A stretch of 64,000 bases of DNA from Bacillus_AD sp047238185 (GCF_047238185.1 NZ_JBDFMI010000001.1:992001-1056000); one strand, 5' to 3'; shown: positions 50,244 to 59,038, numbered from the stretch's first letter. Numbers and translations are program-made. Notes: generated from the sequence alone by a model not told the origin.

Positions 50244-50681
50244 ATGAAAAACTCAATGACATTACAATTTTCAGCACAAAGCCAAAATGAATCTTTTGCC
50301 CGTGTAACAGTTGCTGCCTTCATCGCCCAGCTGGACCCGACCCTGGATGAGTTGACTGAGATTAAAACTGTCATTTCAGAAGCGGTTACAAACAGTATTA
50401 TCCATGGATATAACAATGATCCGGATGGCATCGTCACGATTGAAGCTGCCATTGAAGACCAAGTGGTGGAAATTACCATCAAGGATGAAGGCGATGGGAT
50501 CGATGACATCGAAGAAGCTAGGCAGCCATTGTTTACGACTAAGCCTGAAATGGAACGCTCAGGAATGGGATTCACCATTATGGAAAACTTCATGGATGAG
50601 CTTGATATTGTGTCCCATAGAGGCGAAGGAACGATTATCCGTTTAAAAAAACATGTGGCAAAGAGCAAGAGCTTTGTGTGA
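50244..50681 (+). CDS. spoIIAB: Anti-sigma F factor / kinase SpoIIAB
   Basis: A 145-residue GHKL-type ATPase that binds sigma-F and phosphorylates SpoIIAA. The N box is SEAVTNSIIHGY at about 44-55, G1 is DEGDGIDD near 81-88, and G2 is ERSGMGFTIMENFMDE near 104-119. I place the start at ATG 50244 (MKNSMTLQF, as in B. subtilis MKNEMHLEF); an ATG at 50241 overlapping the spoIIAA stop is equally possible. Confidence 0.96.
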   Translation: MKNSMTLQFSAQSQNESFARVTVAAFIAQLDPTLDELTEIKTVISEAVTNSIIHGYNNDPDGIVTIEAAIEDQVVEITIKDEGDGIDDIEEARQPLFTTKPEMERSGMGFTIMENFMDELDIVSHRGEGTIIRLKKHVAKSKSFV

Positions 50682-50697
50682 ATAAGGAGACATGCGT

Positions 50698-51456
50698 ATG
50701 GACGTAGAGGTCAAACACAATAAGAATAGTGCTCAATTGAAGGATAAGGATGTTAAGGACTTAATTAAGCGCAGCCAAGATGGAGATCAAGAGGCTAGAG
50801 ATTCTATTGTTAGTGGCAACTTACGGCTTGTATGGTCCGTAGTCCAACGTTTTCTGAACAGGGGATACGAACCCGATGATTTATACCAGATCGGCTGTAT
50901 TGGACTTTTGAAATCGGTCGACAAGTTCGATCTTTCCTTTGATGTCAAATTTTCCACCTATGCTGTACCGATGATCATTGGTGAAATCCAGCGTTTTTTA
51001 AGGGATGACGGGACTGTAAAGGTCAGCAGATCCATTAAAGAGCAAGGAAATAAAATCCGGCGTGCCAAGGAAGAACTGTCCAAGGTATATGGCCGTACCC
51101 CTACAGTCAATGAGATTGCGGATTATTTGACATTGACACCAGAGGAAGTCGTTTTTGCACAGGAAGCGAGCAGGCAACCGGCATCCATTCATGAAACAGT
51201 CTATGAAAACGATGGAGATCCTATAACTCTCCTCGACCAAATTGCCGACCAAAGCGAAAATCAATGGTTCGATAAGATGGCTTTGAAGGACGCGATAGAA
51301 GAATTGGAAGAACGGGAAAAACTCATTGTTTATTTGCGTTATTTCAAAGACCAAACGCAATCCGAGGTAGCTGAAAGGCTCAGTATTTCCCAGGTGCAGG
51401 TATCGAGGCTGGAGAAGAAAATCCTCCAGCAAATCAAAGTCCGTATGAATGATTAA
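50698..51456 (+). CDS. sigF: RNA polymerase sigma-F factor (SpoIIAC)
   Basis: A 252-residue sigma-70-family factor that starts forespore-specific transcription. Region 2 contains YEPDDLYQIGCIGLLKSVDK and FSTYAVPMIIGEIQRFLRDD; region 4 has EREKLIVYLRYFKDQTQSEV then AERLSISQVQVSRLEKKIL. The ATG at 50698 is 7 nt after AAGGAGA; ATG 50692 is too close. The N-terminus MDVEVKHNKNSAQLKDK parallels B. subtilis. In B. subtilis spoVA genes follow; here a purine permease does. Confidence 0.97.
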   Translation: MDVEVKHNKNSAQLKDKDVKDLIKRSQDGDQEARDSIVSGNLRLVWSVVQRFLNRGYEPDDLYQIGCIGLLKSVDKFDLSFDVKFSTYAVPMIIGEIQRFLRDDGTVKVSRSIKEQGNKIRRAKEELSKVYGRTPTVNEIADYLTLTPEEVVFAQEASRQPASIHETVYENDGDPITLLDQIADQSENQWFDKMALKDAIEELEEREKLIVYLRYFKDQTQSEVAERLSISQVQVSRLEKKILQQIKVRMND

Positions 51457-51474
51457 TTCATATGGGCTTTTTTT
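51441..51474 (+). terminator. Terminator of the spoIIA operon
   Basis: CCGTATGAAT (51441-51450) pairs with ATTCATATGG (51456-51465), one G-T pair, followed by seven T residues. The stem includes the last sigF codons. Confidence 0.8.
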
Positions 51475-51622
51475 CGATACATACAAAGTTCGTCATGCTG
51501 GATCAATGGCCATTGTCCCTATTAGGGATATATTGGAATGATAAGAATAAAAAAAGCGTTTCCAAATGAAAATAGGTTATTTTTTTCTATAAAACTGATA
51601 ATTTCCTCTTGCTATTTAACCT

Positions 51623-51667
51623 AAAAACGAATAATATAAAAAACGTTCGTTAAAAACATTCGTTATT
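51623..51667 (+). promoter_or_regulatory. Candidate PurR boxes before the purine permease
   Basis: AAAAACGAATAAT (51623-51635) and, inverted, AACATTCGTTATT (51655-51667) resemble the paired PurR boxes of Bacillus (CGAA cores in opposite orientation); a third core lies at 51646-51649. The spacing of 19 bp is slightly larger than the usual 16-17. No purine riboswitch is recognisable in this leader. Confidence 0.4.
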
Positions 51668-51710
51668 TCTTCGGCTGGAAGATTTGACGACTACTTCGGA
51701 GGGTTACACA

Positions 51711-53003
51711 TTGCTAGACAAATTTTTCAGTATTAAACAACATGGATCAACAGTGAAAACAGAGGTTGTAGCAGGGATTACAACGTTCTTCACAATGGTT
51801 TATATAATTTTCGTCAATCCCGCTATCCTTTCTTCGGTGGGCGTTCCATTTGATCAAGTGTTTATGGCAACCATCATTGCTGCTGTAACAGGTACCTTGA
51901 TTATGGGGCTGCTAGCCAAGTATCCGGTAGCTGTAGCGCCAGGAATGGGGTTGAATGCATACTTTGCTACGGTTGTAGCATCGCAAGGTTTAAGCTATCA
52001 AACGGTTTTCGGCGCCATTTTTGTGGCTGGTCTTATCTTTATTCTTATGAGTGTCAGCAACTTACGGCAAATGATTCTGGAAGCTATCCCTTCCACTTTG
52101 AAATATGGAATAACATCAGGTATCGGATTATTCATTGCTTTTCTGGGCTTCAAACAATCGGGCATCATTGTCGCGAATGAATCCACGATGATTGCGATCG
52201 GCGATTTAACTGCACCAGTAACCATTCTGTCCATCGTAGGCTTGTTTGTTACATTGATATTGATGGTACGCCGTGTACAAGGGGCATTATTCATCGGAAT
52301 GGCCATTACAGCTATTATCGGAGGATTTTGTGGAATGCTCGAATTCACTGGCTTTGTCAGCCTTCCACCTGCTCCTGTCTTCTTTGACCTTGATATTGCA
52401 GGCGTGTTTACCAATGGTTTGTATGCTGTCATTTTCGCGTTCTTATTAGTGACGATCTTTGATACAACCGGTACTTTAGTGGCGGTGACAGAACAAGCAG
52501 GATTGATGGAAAACGGCAAGATACCGCGTGCGAAGAAAGCTTTCCTGGGTGATTCCCTTGCGACTACAATCGGCTCCATGTTCGGAACGAGCCCATCTAC
52601 TGCATATGTAGAGTCGACTACTGGCGTTACAGCGGGCGGACGTACAGGTTTGACTTCTGTGGTTGTAGCCGGGCTGTTTATTGTATCGATGTTCTTCTCG
52701 CCAATCATCGCCACGATTTCTAATCTACCTGCGATTACAGCGCCGGTACTGATTATTGTCGGCTGCTTCATGATGGAAGGTCTGTCAAAAATCAACTGGC
52801 CATCATTCGATGATGCATTTCCGGCATTCGTGACCATTCTTGCGATGCCTCTGACATCAAGCATCTCGACTGGTATTGCCTTTGGCTTTATCACATATCC
52901 TATTTTGAAATTGGCTGGCGGCAAAGGGAAACAAGTACATCCAATCATTTATATTTTCGGAGTGCTTTTCCTGATTCAGTTAGTCTTTTTCCCGGCACAT
53001 TAA
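51711..53003 (+). CDS. NCS2-family hypoxanthine/guanine permease (PbuG-like)
   Basis: A 430-residue membrane protein of the AzgA-like branch of nucleobase:cation symporter 2, with 12 or more helices. TEVVAGITTFFTMVYIIFVN (about 17-36), VAPGMGLNAYFA (77-88 region) and TSPSTAYVESTTGVTAGGRT-type text (GTSPSTAYVE, then GRTGLTSVV) are family hallmarks. It imports hypoxanthine or guanine, fitting the nucleoside salvage genes elsewhere in the window. The TTG at 51711 has GGAGGG at 51698-51703; the upstream in-frame TTG at 51684 has no site. Confidence 0.92.
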   Translation: MLDKFFSIKQHGSTVKTEVVAGITTFFTMVYIIFVNPAILSSVGVPFDQVFMATIIAAVTGTLIMGLLAKYPVAVAPGMGLNAYFATVVASQGLSYQTVFGAIFVAGLIFILMSVSNLRQMILEAIPSTLKYGITSGIGLFIAFLGFKQSGIIVANESTMIAIGDLTAPVTILSIVGLFVTLILMVRRVQGALFIGMAITAIIGGFCGMLEFTGFVSLPPAPVFFDLDIAGVFTNGLYAVIFAFLLVTIFDTTGTLVAVTEQAGLMENGKIPRAKKAFLGDSLATTIGSMFGTSPSTAYVESTTGVTAGGRTGLTSVVVAGLFIVSMFFSPIIATISNLPAITAPVLIIVGCFMMEGLSKINWPSFDDAFPAFVTILAMPLTSSISTGIAFGFITYPILKLAGGKGKQVHPIIYIFGVLFLIQLVFFPAH

Positions 53004-53012
53004 TATTGTTGC

Positions 53013-53043
53013 AACCATCCGGCTACATGCTGGATGGTTTTTT
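53013..53043 (+). terminator. Terminator of the purine permease gene
   Basis: AACCATCC (53013-53020) pairs with GGATGGTT (53032-53039), followed by T residues. Confidence 0.85.
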
Positions 53044-53226
53044 AAATCTTATTTGTGTTTGCAAGGGAAATCTCTTTTATTTTCCCCTAACATCCAACGG
53101 GAAAATGGGCATTTTCTCTCGGTAGTAGATTGGATAATAGTATAGTGATTTGGATGGCAAAGGAAAATGGGATACAATGATTGGAGGGTAAAGTGGATAT
53201 AAATGTATATAAAATGAGGGATGAGG

Positions 53227-54363
53227 ATGGATGAACAGGCACAACGCCTTAAGCAGGCAATCCTTTATAAGGAAATCGCCCAAACGTTGAATAAGGGTAT
53301 GGAGAAACAGGATATTTTACAAAAGGTCCTAGGTAAAGTTCTGGAGATGACAGGCTTCCATTCTGGTTGGATTTTTTTGCGGAATAGGGAAGGCACACTT
53401 TCATTATATGCAGACAGGCAGCTTCCTCCTGCCTTGCTGAGTGGAAAAAAGAAGGCAATGTGTTCTCAGGATTGCTATTGCATCGAACGGTTTCATGATG
53501 GAAGGCTAAGTAAGGCATTGAATGTCGTAAATTGTAAAAGGCTTGAGCAATCTATTCAAAATAAGGAAGAAACGAATGGATTGACCCATCACGCGTCTGT
53601 TGCTTTACGATCAGAGGATGAGTTATTCGGAATTCTGAATATTGCATCGAAAGGCGAGCGGTACTTTCAAAAAGCTGAATTGGAACAGCTTGAAGCAATC
53701 GCTTTGCTTATAGGCAATACGTTAAAGAGAATCCAATTGACAGAGGAATGGCGGGAAAGAGCGATTTTTGAGGAACGTTACCGATTATCGGGCGATTTGC
53801 ATGATTCGGTCAATCAACTTCTGTTTTCTATCAATCTACTTGCAAAAGCCGGCGGGGGCATGGAACGGAGGGAGGATTTAAGAGCTACGCTGGCTGATAT
53901 ACAGGGAATTGCACAAGTGGCTCAAGAAGAAATGAAAGAATTGGTTTGGCATTTGCGTACTCCTATCCTGGAGAGAGGAGTTTTGCCAGCTCTCAAGCAT
54001 TATGGAAGAACGATTGGTGTGGATGTCACGGGATTCACTAGCGGTGAAAACCAATTAAACAATGATATCCAGAAGACACTGTTCCGAATAGGGCAAGAAG
54101 GGATTAATAATGTAAAGAAGCATTCCGGTACACAATCCGTTGATGTAGGGCTATCCATTAAAAATGGGCAGGCAGTCATGAATCTGAGCGATAATGGATG
54201 CGGTTTTGATCCGAAGCTGATTAATTATAAGGAATCGATTGGTATAGAGAACATAAAACATCGGGCCAGCCGGCTCAACGGGAAAGCCGAATTTTTTTCA
54301 CGAGTAGGAGAAGGGACAACCTTGTCTGTCTGGATACCGATGGAAGGAAGTGAATGTCCATGA
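53227..54363 (+). CDS. yhcY: GAF-domain sensor histidine kinase (YhcY/AirS type)
   Basis: A 378-residue cytoplasmic kinase: GAF domain (about 10-165), HisKA_3 dimerisation domain with phosphorylated His192 (LSGDLHDSVNQLLF) and an HATPase_c domain (QEGINNVKKHSG; NLSDNGCGFDP). The GAF part has Cys79-x3-Cys83-x-Cys85-x17-Cys103, the same arrangement as B. subtilis YhcY; the S. aureus relative AirS uses such cysteines for a redox-sensitive iron-sulfur cluster. No membrane segment. The ATG at 53227 is 6 nt after GAGGG; ATG 53221 is too close. It overlaps its response regulator by 10 nt. Confidence 0.9.
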   Translation: MDEQAQRLKQAILYKEIAQTLNKGMEKQDILQKVLGKVLEMTGFHSGWIFLRNREGTLSLYADRQLPPALLSGKKKAMCSQDCYCIERFHDGRLSKALNVVNCKRLEQSIQNKEETNGLTHHASVALRSEDELFGILNIASKGERYFQKAELEQLEAIALLIGNTLKRIQLTEEWRERAIFEERYRLSGDLHDSVNQLLFSINLLAKAGGGMERREDLRATLADIQGIAQVAQEEMKELVWHLRTPILERGVLPALKHYGRTIGVDVTGFTSGENQLNNDIQKTLFRIGQEGINNVKKHSGTQSVDVGLSIKNGQAVMNLSDNGCGFDPKLINYKESIGIENIKHRASRLNGKAEFFSRVGEGTTLSVWIPMEGSECP

Positions 54364-55004
54364 TCACTATTGTGATAGTAGATGACCATCCTATTGTAAG
54401 AAAGGGCTTATCTGTGTTTTTACAGAGTATAAGGGATATGGAGGTTATCGGGGAAGCATCCGGTGGAAGAGAGGCAATCGTGATGGCATCGGAACTGAAG
54501 CCTGATGTCATTGTCATGGATGTGACCATGTCTGATTTAGATGGAATTGAAGCGACCAAGCAGATAAAAAGCATGCAACCGCAAGTGAAGGTGTTGATTC
54601 TTACTAGCTATGGAGAGAAGGATTTTGTCATACCGGCATTGGAGTCGGGGGCGGACGGTTATTTATTGAAGGAAAATGATCCGTCAGCGATTGCGAATGC
54701 AGTGAGAGGATTATCGAATGGCGATCAGATGCTCGATACAAAAGTGACCAACCATGTGTTTTCCCTTATGAAAGGAAAACAGATTCCAATAAAAGGAAAT
54801 GACAATGAAGCCTTGACGAAGCGCGAAAGGGAAGTGCTTGCTGAAATCGCAAAAGGAAAGAACAATAAAGAAATTGCATCAGCTTTATACATAACAGAAA
54901 AAACAGTTAAAACGCATGTTTCAAACATATTGGGAAAATTGAATGTGCAGGATCGGACACAAGCAGCCATATATGCTTTGACGAACAAGAAGGATGCTCT
55001 TTAA
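54354..55004 (+). CDS. yhcZ: NarL/LuxR-family response regulator (YhcZ/AirR type)
   Basis: A 216-residue response regulator. The receiver domain has acidic Asp10-Asp11, phosphorylation site Asp56 (VIVMDVTMSDLDG) and Lys in YLLKEND; the LuxR-type helix-turn-helix is at about 150-210 (LTKREREVLAEIAKGKNNKE, then IASALYITEKTVKTHVSNIL). It starts inside the kinase gene, a coupled two-component system. Targets are unknown; staphylococcal AirR acts on respiratory and cell-wall genes. Confidence 0.93.
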   Translation: MSMITIVIVDDHPIVRKGLSVFLQSIRDMEVIGEASGGREAIVMASELKPDVIVMDVTMSDLDGIEATKQIKSMQPQVKVLILTSYGEKDFVIPALESGADGYLLKENDPSAIANAVRGLSNGDQMLDTKVTNHVFSLMKGKQIPIKGNDNEALTKREREVLAEIAKGKNNKEIASALYITEKTVKTHVSNILGKLNVQDRTQAAIYALTNKKDAL

Positions 55005-55083
55005 CAGACTCTACGACTATTGGAGTAGAAGAGCTAGCGATTATTCCCTCCTTTAGGCTGTGAAAAATCATAGTGCAGCCTGA

Positions 55084-55111
55084 TTTCGAGTGCTGGCGAG
55101 GCTTCTATAAT
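55084..55111 (+). promoter_or_regulatory. Promoter of the leader ORF and MFS gene
   Basis: TATAAT at 55106-55111 is a perfect -10 box; TTTCGA at 55084-55089 is a weak -35 at 16-bp spacing. Transcription should begin near 55118, just before the leader ORF ribosome-binding site. Confidence 0.55.
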
Positions 55112-55133
55112 AGTAGTCAGGGAGGGAAGAAAT

Positions 55134-55181
55134 ATGGAACATACTATTGAGTTGCATGGTACTTCACTGATAGGGATTTGA
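55134..55181 (+). CDS. 15-codon leader ORF overlapping the MFS gene
   Basis: ATG at 55134 with GGGAGGG at 55121-55127 opens MEHTIELHGTSLIGI, ending in a TGA (55179-55181) whose first two bases belong to the TTG start (55178) of the transporter. The leader has a far better ribosome-binding site than the transporter. It may couple translation of the transporter to the leader, or be a leader peptide that responds to a ribosome-targeting drug. It could instead be a trivial short frame. Confidence 0.4.
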   Translation: MEHTIELHGTSLIGI

Positions 55182-56410
55182 ATGGATTATGGAAAGACAA
55201 GCGATTTCTGTTGTTGGCAGGTGCAAATATCGCATCGGCCATCGGTTCTGGCATTACGATGATCAGTATCCCATGGATGCTGATCTCCGAGAAGCAAGGT
55301 AATGAAATATATGGTTATGTGATGCTCGCCATTACTGTAATCAGCTTTTTTGTCACACCGATTGTCGGGAAAGTAGTTGACCTGTTTTCCAGGAAGAAGC
55401 TGCTCATGTACGGAGAACTTGCCGGGATACTCATTATTGGCTCTTTTGTTGTCATGGGCTGGTTAGGAATCGAATACACGACTTGGCATTATATAGTGAT
55501 TATCTTTAGTGGAAGCCTATATAATACCCTTTTTTACCCGGCAATTTTTGCTTTTATACAAGAAACCTTTCATAAAGATATGTATAAGTCCCTGAATGGG
55601 GCGATGGAAGTCCAAGGACAGTTTTCGAGCATGGTTGCAGGTGCTGTGGGCAGTGTTTTAATAACAGCCTGGCCTTTGGACGCTATTTTGCTGATGGATG
55701 CCATTACCTATGGGGTCGCTTTTTGCCTCTTGATAAGTATTCCCTATCAGAAGCGCATAGTTATGGCAAATAGGGAAAGGGCCTCTTTAAAGGAAGGCTT
55801 TACTTTTTTGCACAAAACACCGATTTTATTTTTCTTTTTGTTCGCATCCTACATGCCTTTCATCGGTGTAATGGTGACGAACTATCTTTTTCCGATTTAT
55901 CTTCAGAAGGTGCTGCATGCTGGGGCATGGGCATACGGAATGGAAGGAATGATTTATAGTGTTGGTGCAGTGGCAGCGGGACTATTCATTCCAATCGCAA
56001 TTAAAAAGTATAGCGAAGAAAAGATAATGGTCATGGGGGTAAGCTGTTCCTTTTTGGCTCTTGCTGCCATTCTGTTTTCAAATCTACCCATTTATTTGTG
56101 TCTCATGTTTTTTATTGCGCTAGGGAATGCAGGAACAAGGGTAGCACGAAATACTTACATGATGAAAAAAGTGCCCAACCATATTATGGGCAGAGTAGAC
56201 AGTGTTTTCCGTTTATACGGGCTGTTGGTCAGAATGATGTTGATTGCTTTGTTCACAAAGCTAGTATCACTAGGAATCATTGTTCTCTGTACAGTAATAT
56301 TAAGTTGTATGATGCTGGCGGCCTCGATCAGCATGTTGATGCTTTTCGGAAAAATGGAGAAAGGCATTGAGAAGGAGGATTTGCATGCTGCCGTGGATGC
56401 CTCTTCATAA
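55178..56410 (+). CDS. MFS transporter, MefA/enterobactin-exporter-like branch
   Basis: A 410-residue major facilitator with 12 predicted helices. The N-terminus LWKDKRFLLLAGANIASAIG and the loop VGKVVDLFSRKKLLMYGELA (motif A equivalent) place it in the MFS_3-type drug/siderophore efflux group, which includes macrolide exporters. The start is a TTG at 55178 without its own good ribosome-binding site, overlapped by a 15-codon leader frame. It is monocistronic, ended by a strong terminator. Whether it exports a drug or a metabolite is open. Confidence 0.87.
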   Translation: MNGLWKDKRFLLLAGANIASAIGSGITMISIPWMLISEKQGNEIYGYVMLAITVISFFVTPIVGKVVDLFSRKKLLMYGELAGILIIGSFVVMGWLGIEYTTWHYIVIIFSGSLYNTLFYPAIFAFIQETFHKDMYKSLNGAMEVQGQFSSMVAGAVGSVLITAWPLDAILLMDAITYGVAFCLLISIPYQKRIVMANRERASLKEGFTFLHKTPILFFFLFASYMPFIGVMVTNYLFPIYLQKVLHAGAWAYGMEGMIYSVGAVAAGLFIPIAIKKYSEEKIMVMGVSCSFLALAAILFSNLPIYLCLMFFIALGNAGTRVARNTYMMKKVPNHIMGRVDSVFRLYGLLVRMMLIALFTKLVSLGIIVLCTVILSCMMLAASISMLMLFGKMEKGIEKEDLHAAVDASS

Positions 56411-56446
56411 AAAATGGCTGACCGAGTATATCGGGTCAGCCATTTT
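56411..56446. terminator. Bidirectional terminator between convergent genes
   Basis: A 13-bp perfect stem (56411-56423 with 56434-56446) has A and T tracts suited to both the MFS gene and the convergent ABC operon. Confidence 0.9.
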
Positions 56447-56456
56447 GGGTACCTAA

Positions 56457-57098
56457 TCAAAATTCCCGTTTTTCCATGATCCTAAAAGAAAAGGCCATTG
56501 ATGCTAAATAGGCAATCAAGCACAAAGAGATCTCAATCAACAGTAACACTGGTGCTGAAGTTGCCTGAATCAGCGTAAGAACCGGTTGAAATACATTTGA
56601 TTGCATGTGCAGGAAGAAGCTTAGGACAACTAGTATGATGAAGGCACTGTTCACATAACGGATGTTTTTGTAGCCAAAAAGATAATAAACTGGCAATAAG
56701 ATAGAAAGCATCAAGATAAGCATAGTTATGCTATACATAATGACAGTGGGTGAAATATGGCTGCTTTGCTTGAAAACGGTATATGAAATGGCTGTAATGA
56801 AAGTAGCGACCAGCAATGACAGCAGTAAAAACAAGAGTGCAACTACATACTTTGCCATAACGATATTTTTTCTTTTTACCGGAAGTGAAAGGAGCAACAA
56901 ATCTGACTGATTCATTTCATCATAACCAATACTTCCGAAAACCATTGAATTGACACCTAATAAACAGCAAACCGTAAATGTTGCTTCGATTGATAGCCCT
57001 AAATAGAGATAGAGGCAGCTTATTACAATCATGCTTACCAACGTTTGGATAACGGATCGACTTTGTATTTTGAAGTCCTTAGAGATTAGATGGACCAT
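56457..57098 (-). CDS. ABC-2-type membrane protein of the YtrA-regulated operon
   Basis: A 213-residue membrane protein with six predicted helices (first at about 16-38, VIQTLVSMIVISCLYLYLGL) and the ABC-2 text YDEMNQSDLLLLSLPVKRKNIV at about 59-80. It is the last gene of a four-gene minus-strand operon (GntR regulator, ATPase, two permeases), 3 nt after the other permease. The substrate is unknown; such systems in Bacillus often respond to cell-envelope antibiotics. Confidence 0.85.
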   Translation of the reverse strand: MVHLISKDFKIQSRSVIQTLVSMIVISCLYLYLGLSIEATFTVCCLLGVNSMVFGSIGYDEMNQSDLLLLSLPVKRKNIVMAKYVVALLFLLLSLLVATFITAISYTVFKQSSHISPTVIMYSITMLILMLSILLPVYYLFGYKNIRYVNSAFIILVVLSFFLHMQSNVFQPVLTLIQATSAPVLLLIEISLCLIAYLASMAFSFRIMEKREF

Positions 57099-57101
57099 AT
57101 C

Positions 57102-57761
57102 TTAGACACCTCGCTTTATTCTTGATGAAAAAATAGATAAGGATAGAAAGAAACTGCCTATATAGAGAAGAAGGCAAACTGTTACAATCAGGATGGTGGA
57201 CATAGCCATGCCGATTCGATCGAAGAATTCTGCCATAATTGCGAGCTTATCCTTTTTGATGAAAGCGGGGGCCAGGGTTGAAATGATAATGGCAATCATA
57301 GTCAGGTATTGGATGCCCCGTCTGCCGAATACAAAAAATAAAGGAAAAGCAGCAGCTAGAATAATCAAAGTCATGGAACCAGTAATGCCCAATCCAAAAA
57401 GAAAAGAACCTCCTGTTAATCCGGTTAGATGTATGCCTATCTTATCGAAAAACCAGATGGAAATGGATATCATGGCCCAGTTCGCCACTGTGATGGCAAT
57501 CACTTCTATGTATCTAGACAGCAGGTATTGCTGTTTTGTGACGGGCAACGACAATACAAAGGGAACAGAGCGTTCTTCTTGTGAACCTAGCAGTTCACCG
57601 AAAATAAACATAAAGAAAAGAACAAGCTGGCTGACAATATAGATGGCAACGGGCGCGGCACTGAAGAGCATGGCGCCCAATGCCCAAACGATATCGATAA
57701 CGGAGATGATCAATATCGTTTTTCGATAAAGATAAAAATCCATTAAGAATAACATTTTCAT
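57102..57761 (-). CDS. ABC-2-type membrane protein of the YtrA-regulated operon
   Basis: A 219-residue membrane protein with six predicted helices and the ABC-2 signature GSQEERSVPFVLSLPVTKQQYL near 60-81, equivalent to that of its neighbour. The two permeases presumably form a heterodimer energised by the ATPase encoded 12 nt upstream. AAGGAGG precedes the ATG. Confidence 0.85.
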   Translation of the reverse strand: MKMLFLMDFYLYRKTILIISVIDIVWALGAMLFSAAPVAIYIVSQLVLFFMFIFGELLGSQEERSVPFVLSLPVTKQQYLLSRYIEVIAITVANWAMISISIWFFDKIGIHLTGLTGGSFLFGLGITGSMTLIILAAAFPLFFVFGRRGIQYLTMIAIIISTLAPAFIKKDKLAIMAEFFDRIGMAMSTILIVTVCLLLYIGSFFLSLSIFSSRIKRGV

Positions 57762-57773
57762 AGCAAGTCCTCC

Positions 57774-58640
57774 TTATGTGTATATTTTCCCCTTGGTTGT
57801 ATAATACATAATGTCCTCTAACGAAGGAGTTTCAAAAATAACTTCGGAACCGAAATAAAAACGGGCTTCCTCAGCTTGATCGGAAAGGCCAACAAAACCA
57901 TAGGGGTTCTTTTCCAATCCGACAAACAGATTCCGTGCCTCGGCATCCAGCAATTTGTCATCCCCTTTAACCAGAACATAAGCAGATTCAAGCTTGTGTT
58001 TTTCATCACTAAAAAGAATTCGCCCATCCTTTATATAGGTAATATAATCTGCGATATTTTCCAAATCAGTCGTAACATGAGTTGAAAATAGAACGGATAC
58101 GTCCTCTGTAGATACTACTTCCTGAAGGACATGCAGTACATCTCTTCGTATGATTGGATCCAATCCGGCAGTCGGTTCGTCCATAATGATTAATTTAGCG
58201 TGATGGCTAAGAGCTAGAGTAATATTTAATTGCATCTTCATTCCCTTTGAAAATGTTTTGATCTTTTGCTTGGTTGGAAGTTTGAAGCGGTTGATATACA
58301 TGTTGAATGCTTCTTCATCCCATTCATCATAAAAGGGCGCTATAATTTTTTTCATTGTATCAATGTTTAAATGCTCATAAAAATGGCTCTCATCAAATAC
58401 AAAACCGATTTTTTGCTTCGTTTCTACCGTTTTCTCCAGCACGGAATCTCCATAAACCAAAATGTCGCCGCTATCAGGCTTGATGAGATTGATGATCATT
58501 TTTAAGGTAGTGCTTTTTCCGGCGCCGTTAGCACCGATTAATCCCATAATATATCCTTGCGGCAAGGTGAAGCTAATGTCGGTCAAGGAGAATTCCCCCA
58601 GTGTTTTCTGCACGTTTTGTATATTTAGCGCTGATGTCAT
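57774..58640 (-). CDS. ABC transporter ATP-binding protein
   Basis: A 288-residue ATPase: Walker A GANGAGKST near 35-43, Q-loop FVFDESHFYEHL, signature TFSKGMKMQL near 135 (FSKGM instead of LSGGQ, common in this branch), Walker B LIIMDEPTAGLD and the switch STHVT. The C-terminal 70 residues form an accessory domain as in YtrB/YhcG-type proteins. It is 2 nt from the regulator gene and feeds the two permeases downstream. Confidence 0.93.
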   Translation of the reverse strand: MTSALNIQNVQKTLGEFSLTDISFTLPQGYIMGLIGANGAGKSTTLKMIINLIKPDSGDILVYGDSVLEKTVETKQKIGFVFDESHFYEHLNIDTMKKIIAPFYDEWDEEAFNMYINRFKLPTKQKIKTFSKGMKMQLNITLALSHHAKLIIMDEPTAGLDPIIRRDVLHVLQEVVSTEDVSVLFSTHVTTDLENIADYITYIKDGRILFSDEKHKLESAYVLVKGDDKLLDAEARNLFVGLEKNPYGFVGLSDQAEEARFYFGSEVIFETPSLEDIMYYTTKGKIYT

Positions 58641-58642
58641 GT

Positions 58643-59017
58643 TTATTCCTCCTCATATAAAAGGTCTAGCAACTTAACGATTTCATCTCTCGAAAATCCG
58701 ATTTCTTCTGCAATCGTAATGCTTTTCAGTAACTGGTCTTGCAGATCCTGCAGTTTTTTTTCTCTCAGGAGCTCGGTGTTTTGCTGTGCGATATAGGACC
58801 CTTTGCCTGGGACCGTGTTGATATATCCGTCTCTCTCTAATTCCTCGTATGCGCGTTTTGTCGTAATGACACTAATTTGCAAATCCTTGGCCAAATTCCT
58901 GATAGATGGGAGCTGTTCTCCTTCAACAAGTGTGCCGTTCATAATTTGTGTCTTGATCTGTGCGGCGATTTGTTCATAGATGGAAAGCCCGACAGTATTT
59001 GAAATAATGATTTTCAC
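58643..59017 (-). CDS. GntR-family regulator, YtrA subfamily
   Basis: A 124-residue regulator: winged helix at 5-75 (LSIYEQIAAQIKTQIMNGTL, then LPSIRNLAKDLQISVITTKR) and a short two-helix C-terminus, typical of the YtrA group, which control ABC operons of which they are the first gene. I use the GTG at 59017 with AGAGGTG; the in-frame ATG upstream would run through the operator. A perfect palindrome lies 22 bp upstream. The effector is unknown. Confidence 0.9.
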   Translation of the reverse strand: MKIIISNTVGLSIYEQIAAQIKTQIMNGTLVEGEQLPSIRNLAKDLQISVITTKRAYEELERDGYINTVPGKGSYIAQQNTELLREKKLQDLQDQLLKSITIAEEIGFSRDEIVKLLDLLYEEE

Positions 59018-59038
59018 ATAAACACCTCTGTGTATCTT

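Noticed and set aside
51457..51710. Purine riboswitch before the purine permease
   Set aside because: I could not find the aptamer's conserved junction or its three-stem layout; PurR-like boxes explain the leader better.
51998..52948. Long open frame (about 316 codons) on the minus strand inside the purine permease
   Set aside because: It runs antisense through a well-supported membrane-protein gene, has no ribosome-binding site or family text, and its length follows from the codon bias of the other strand.
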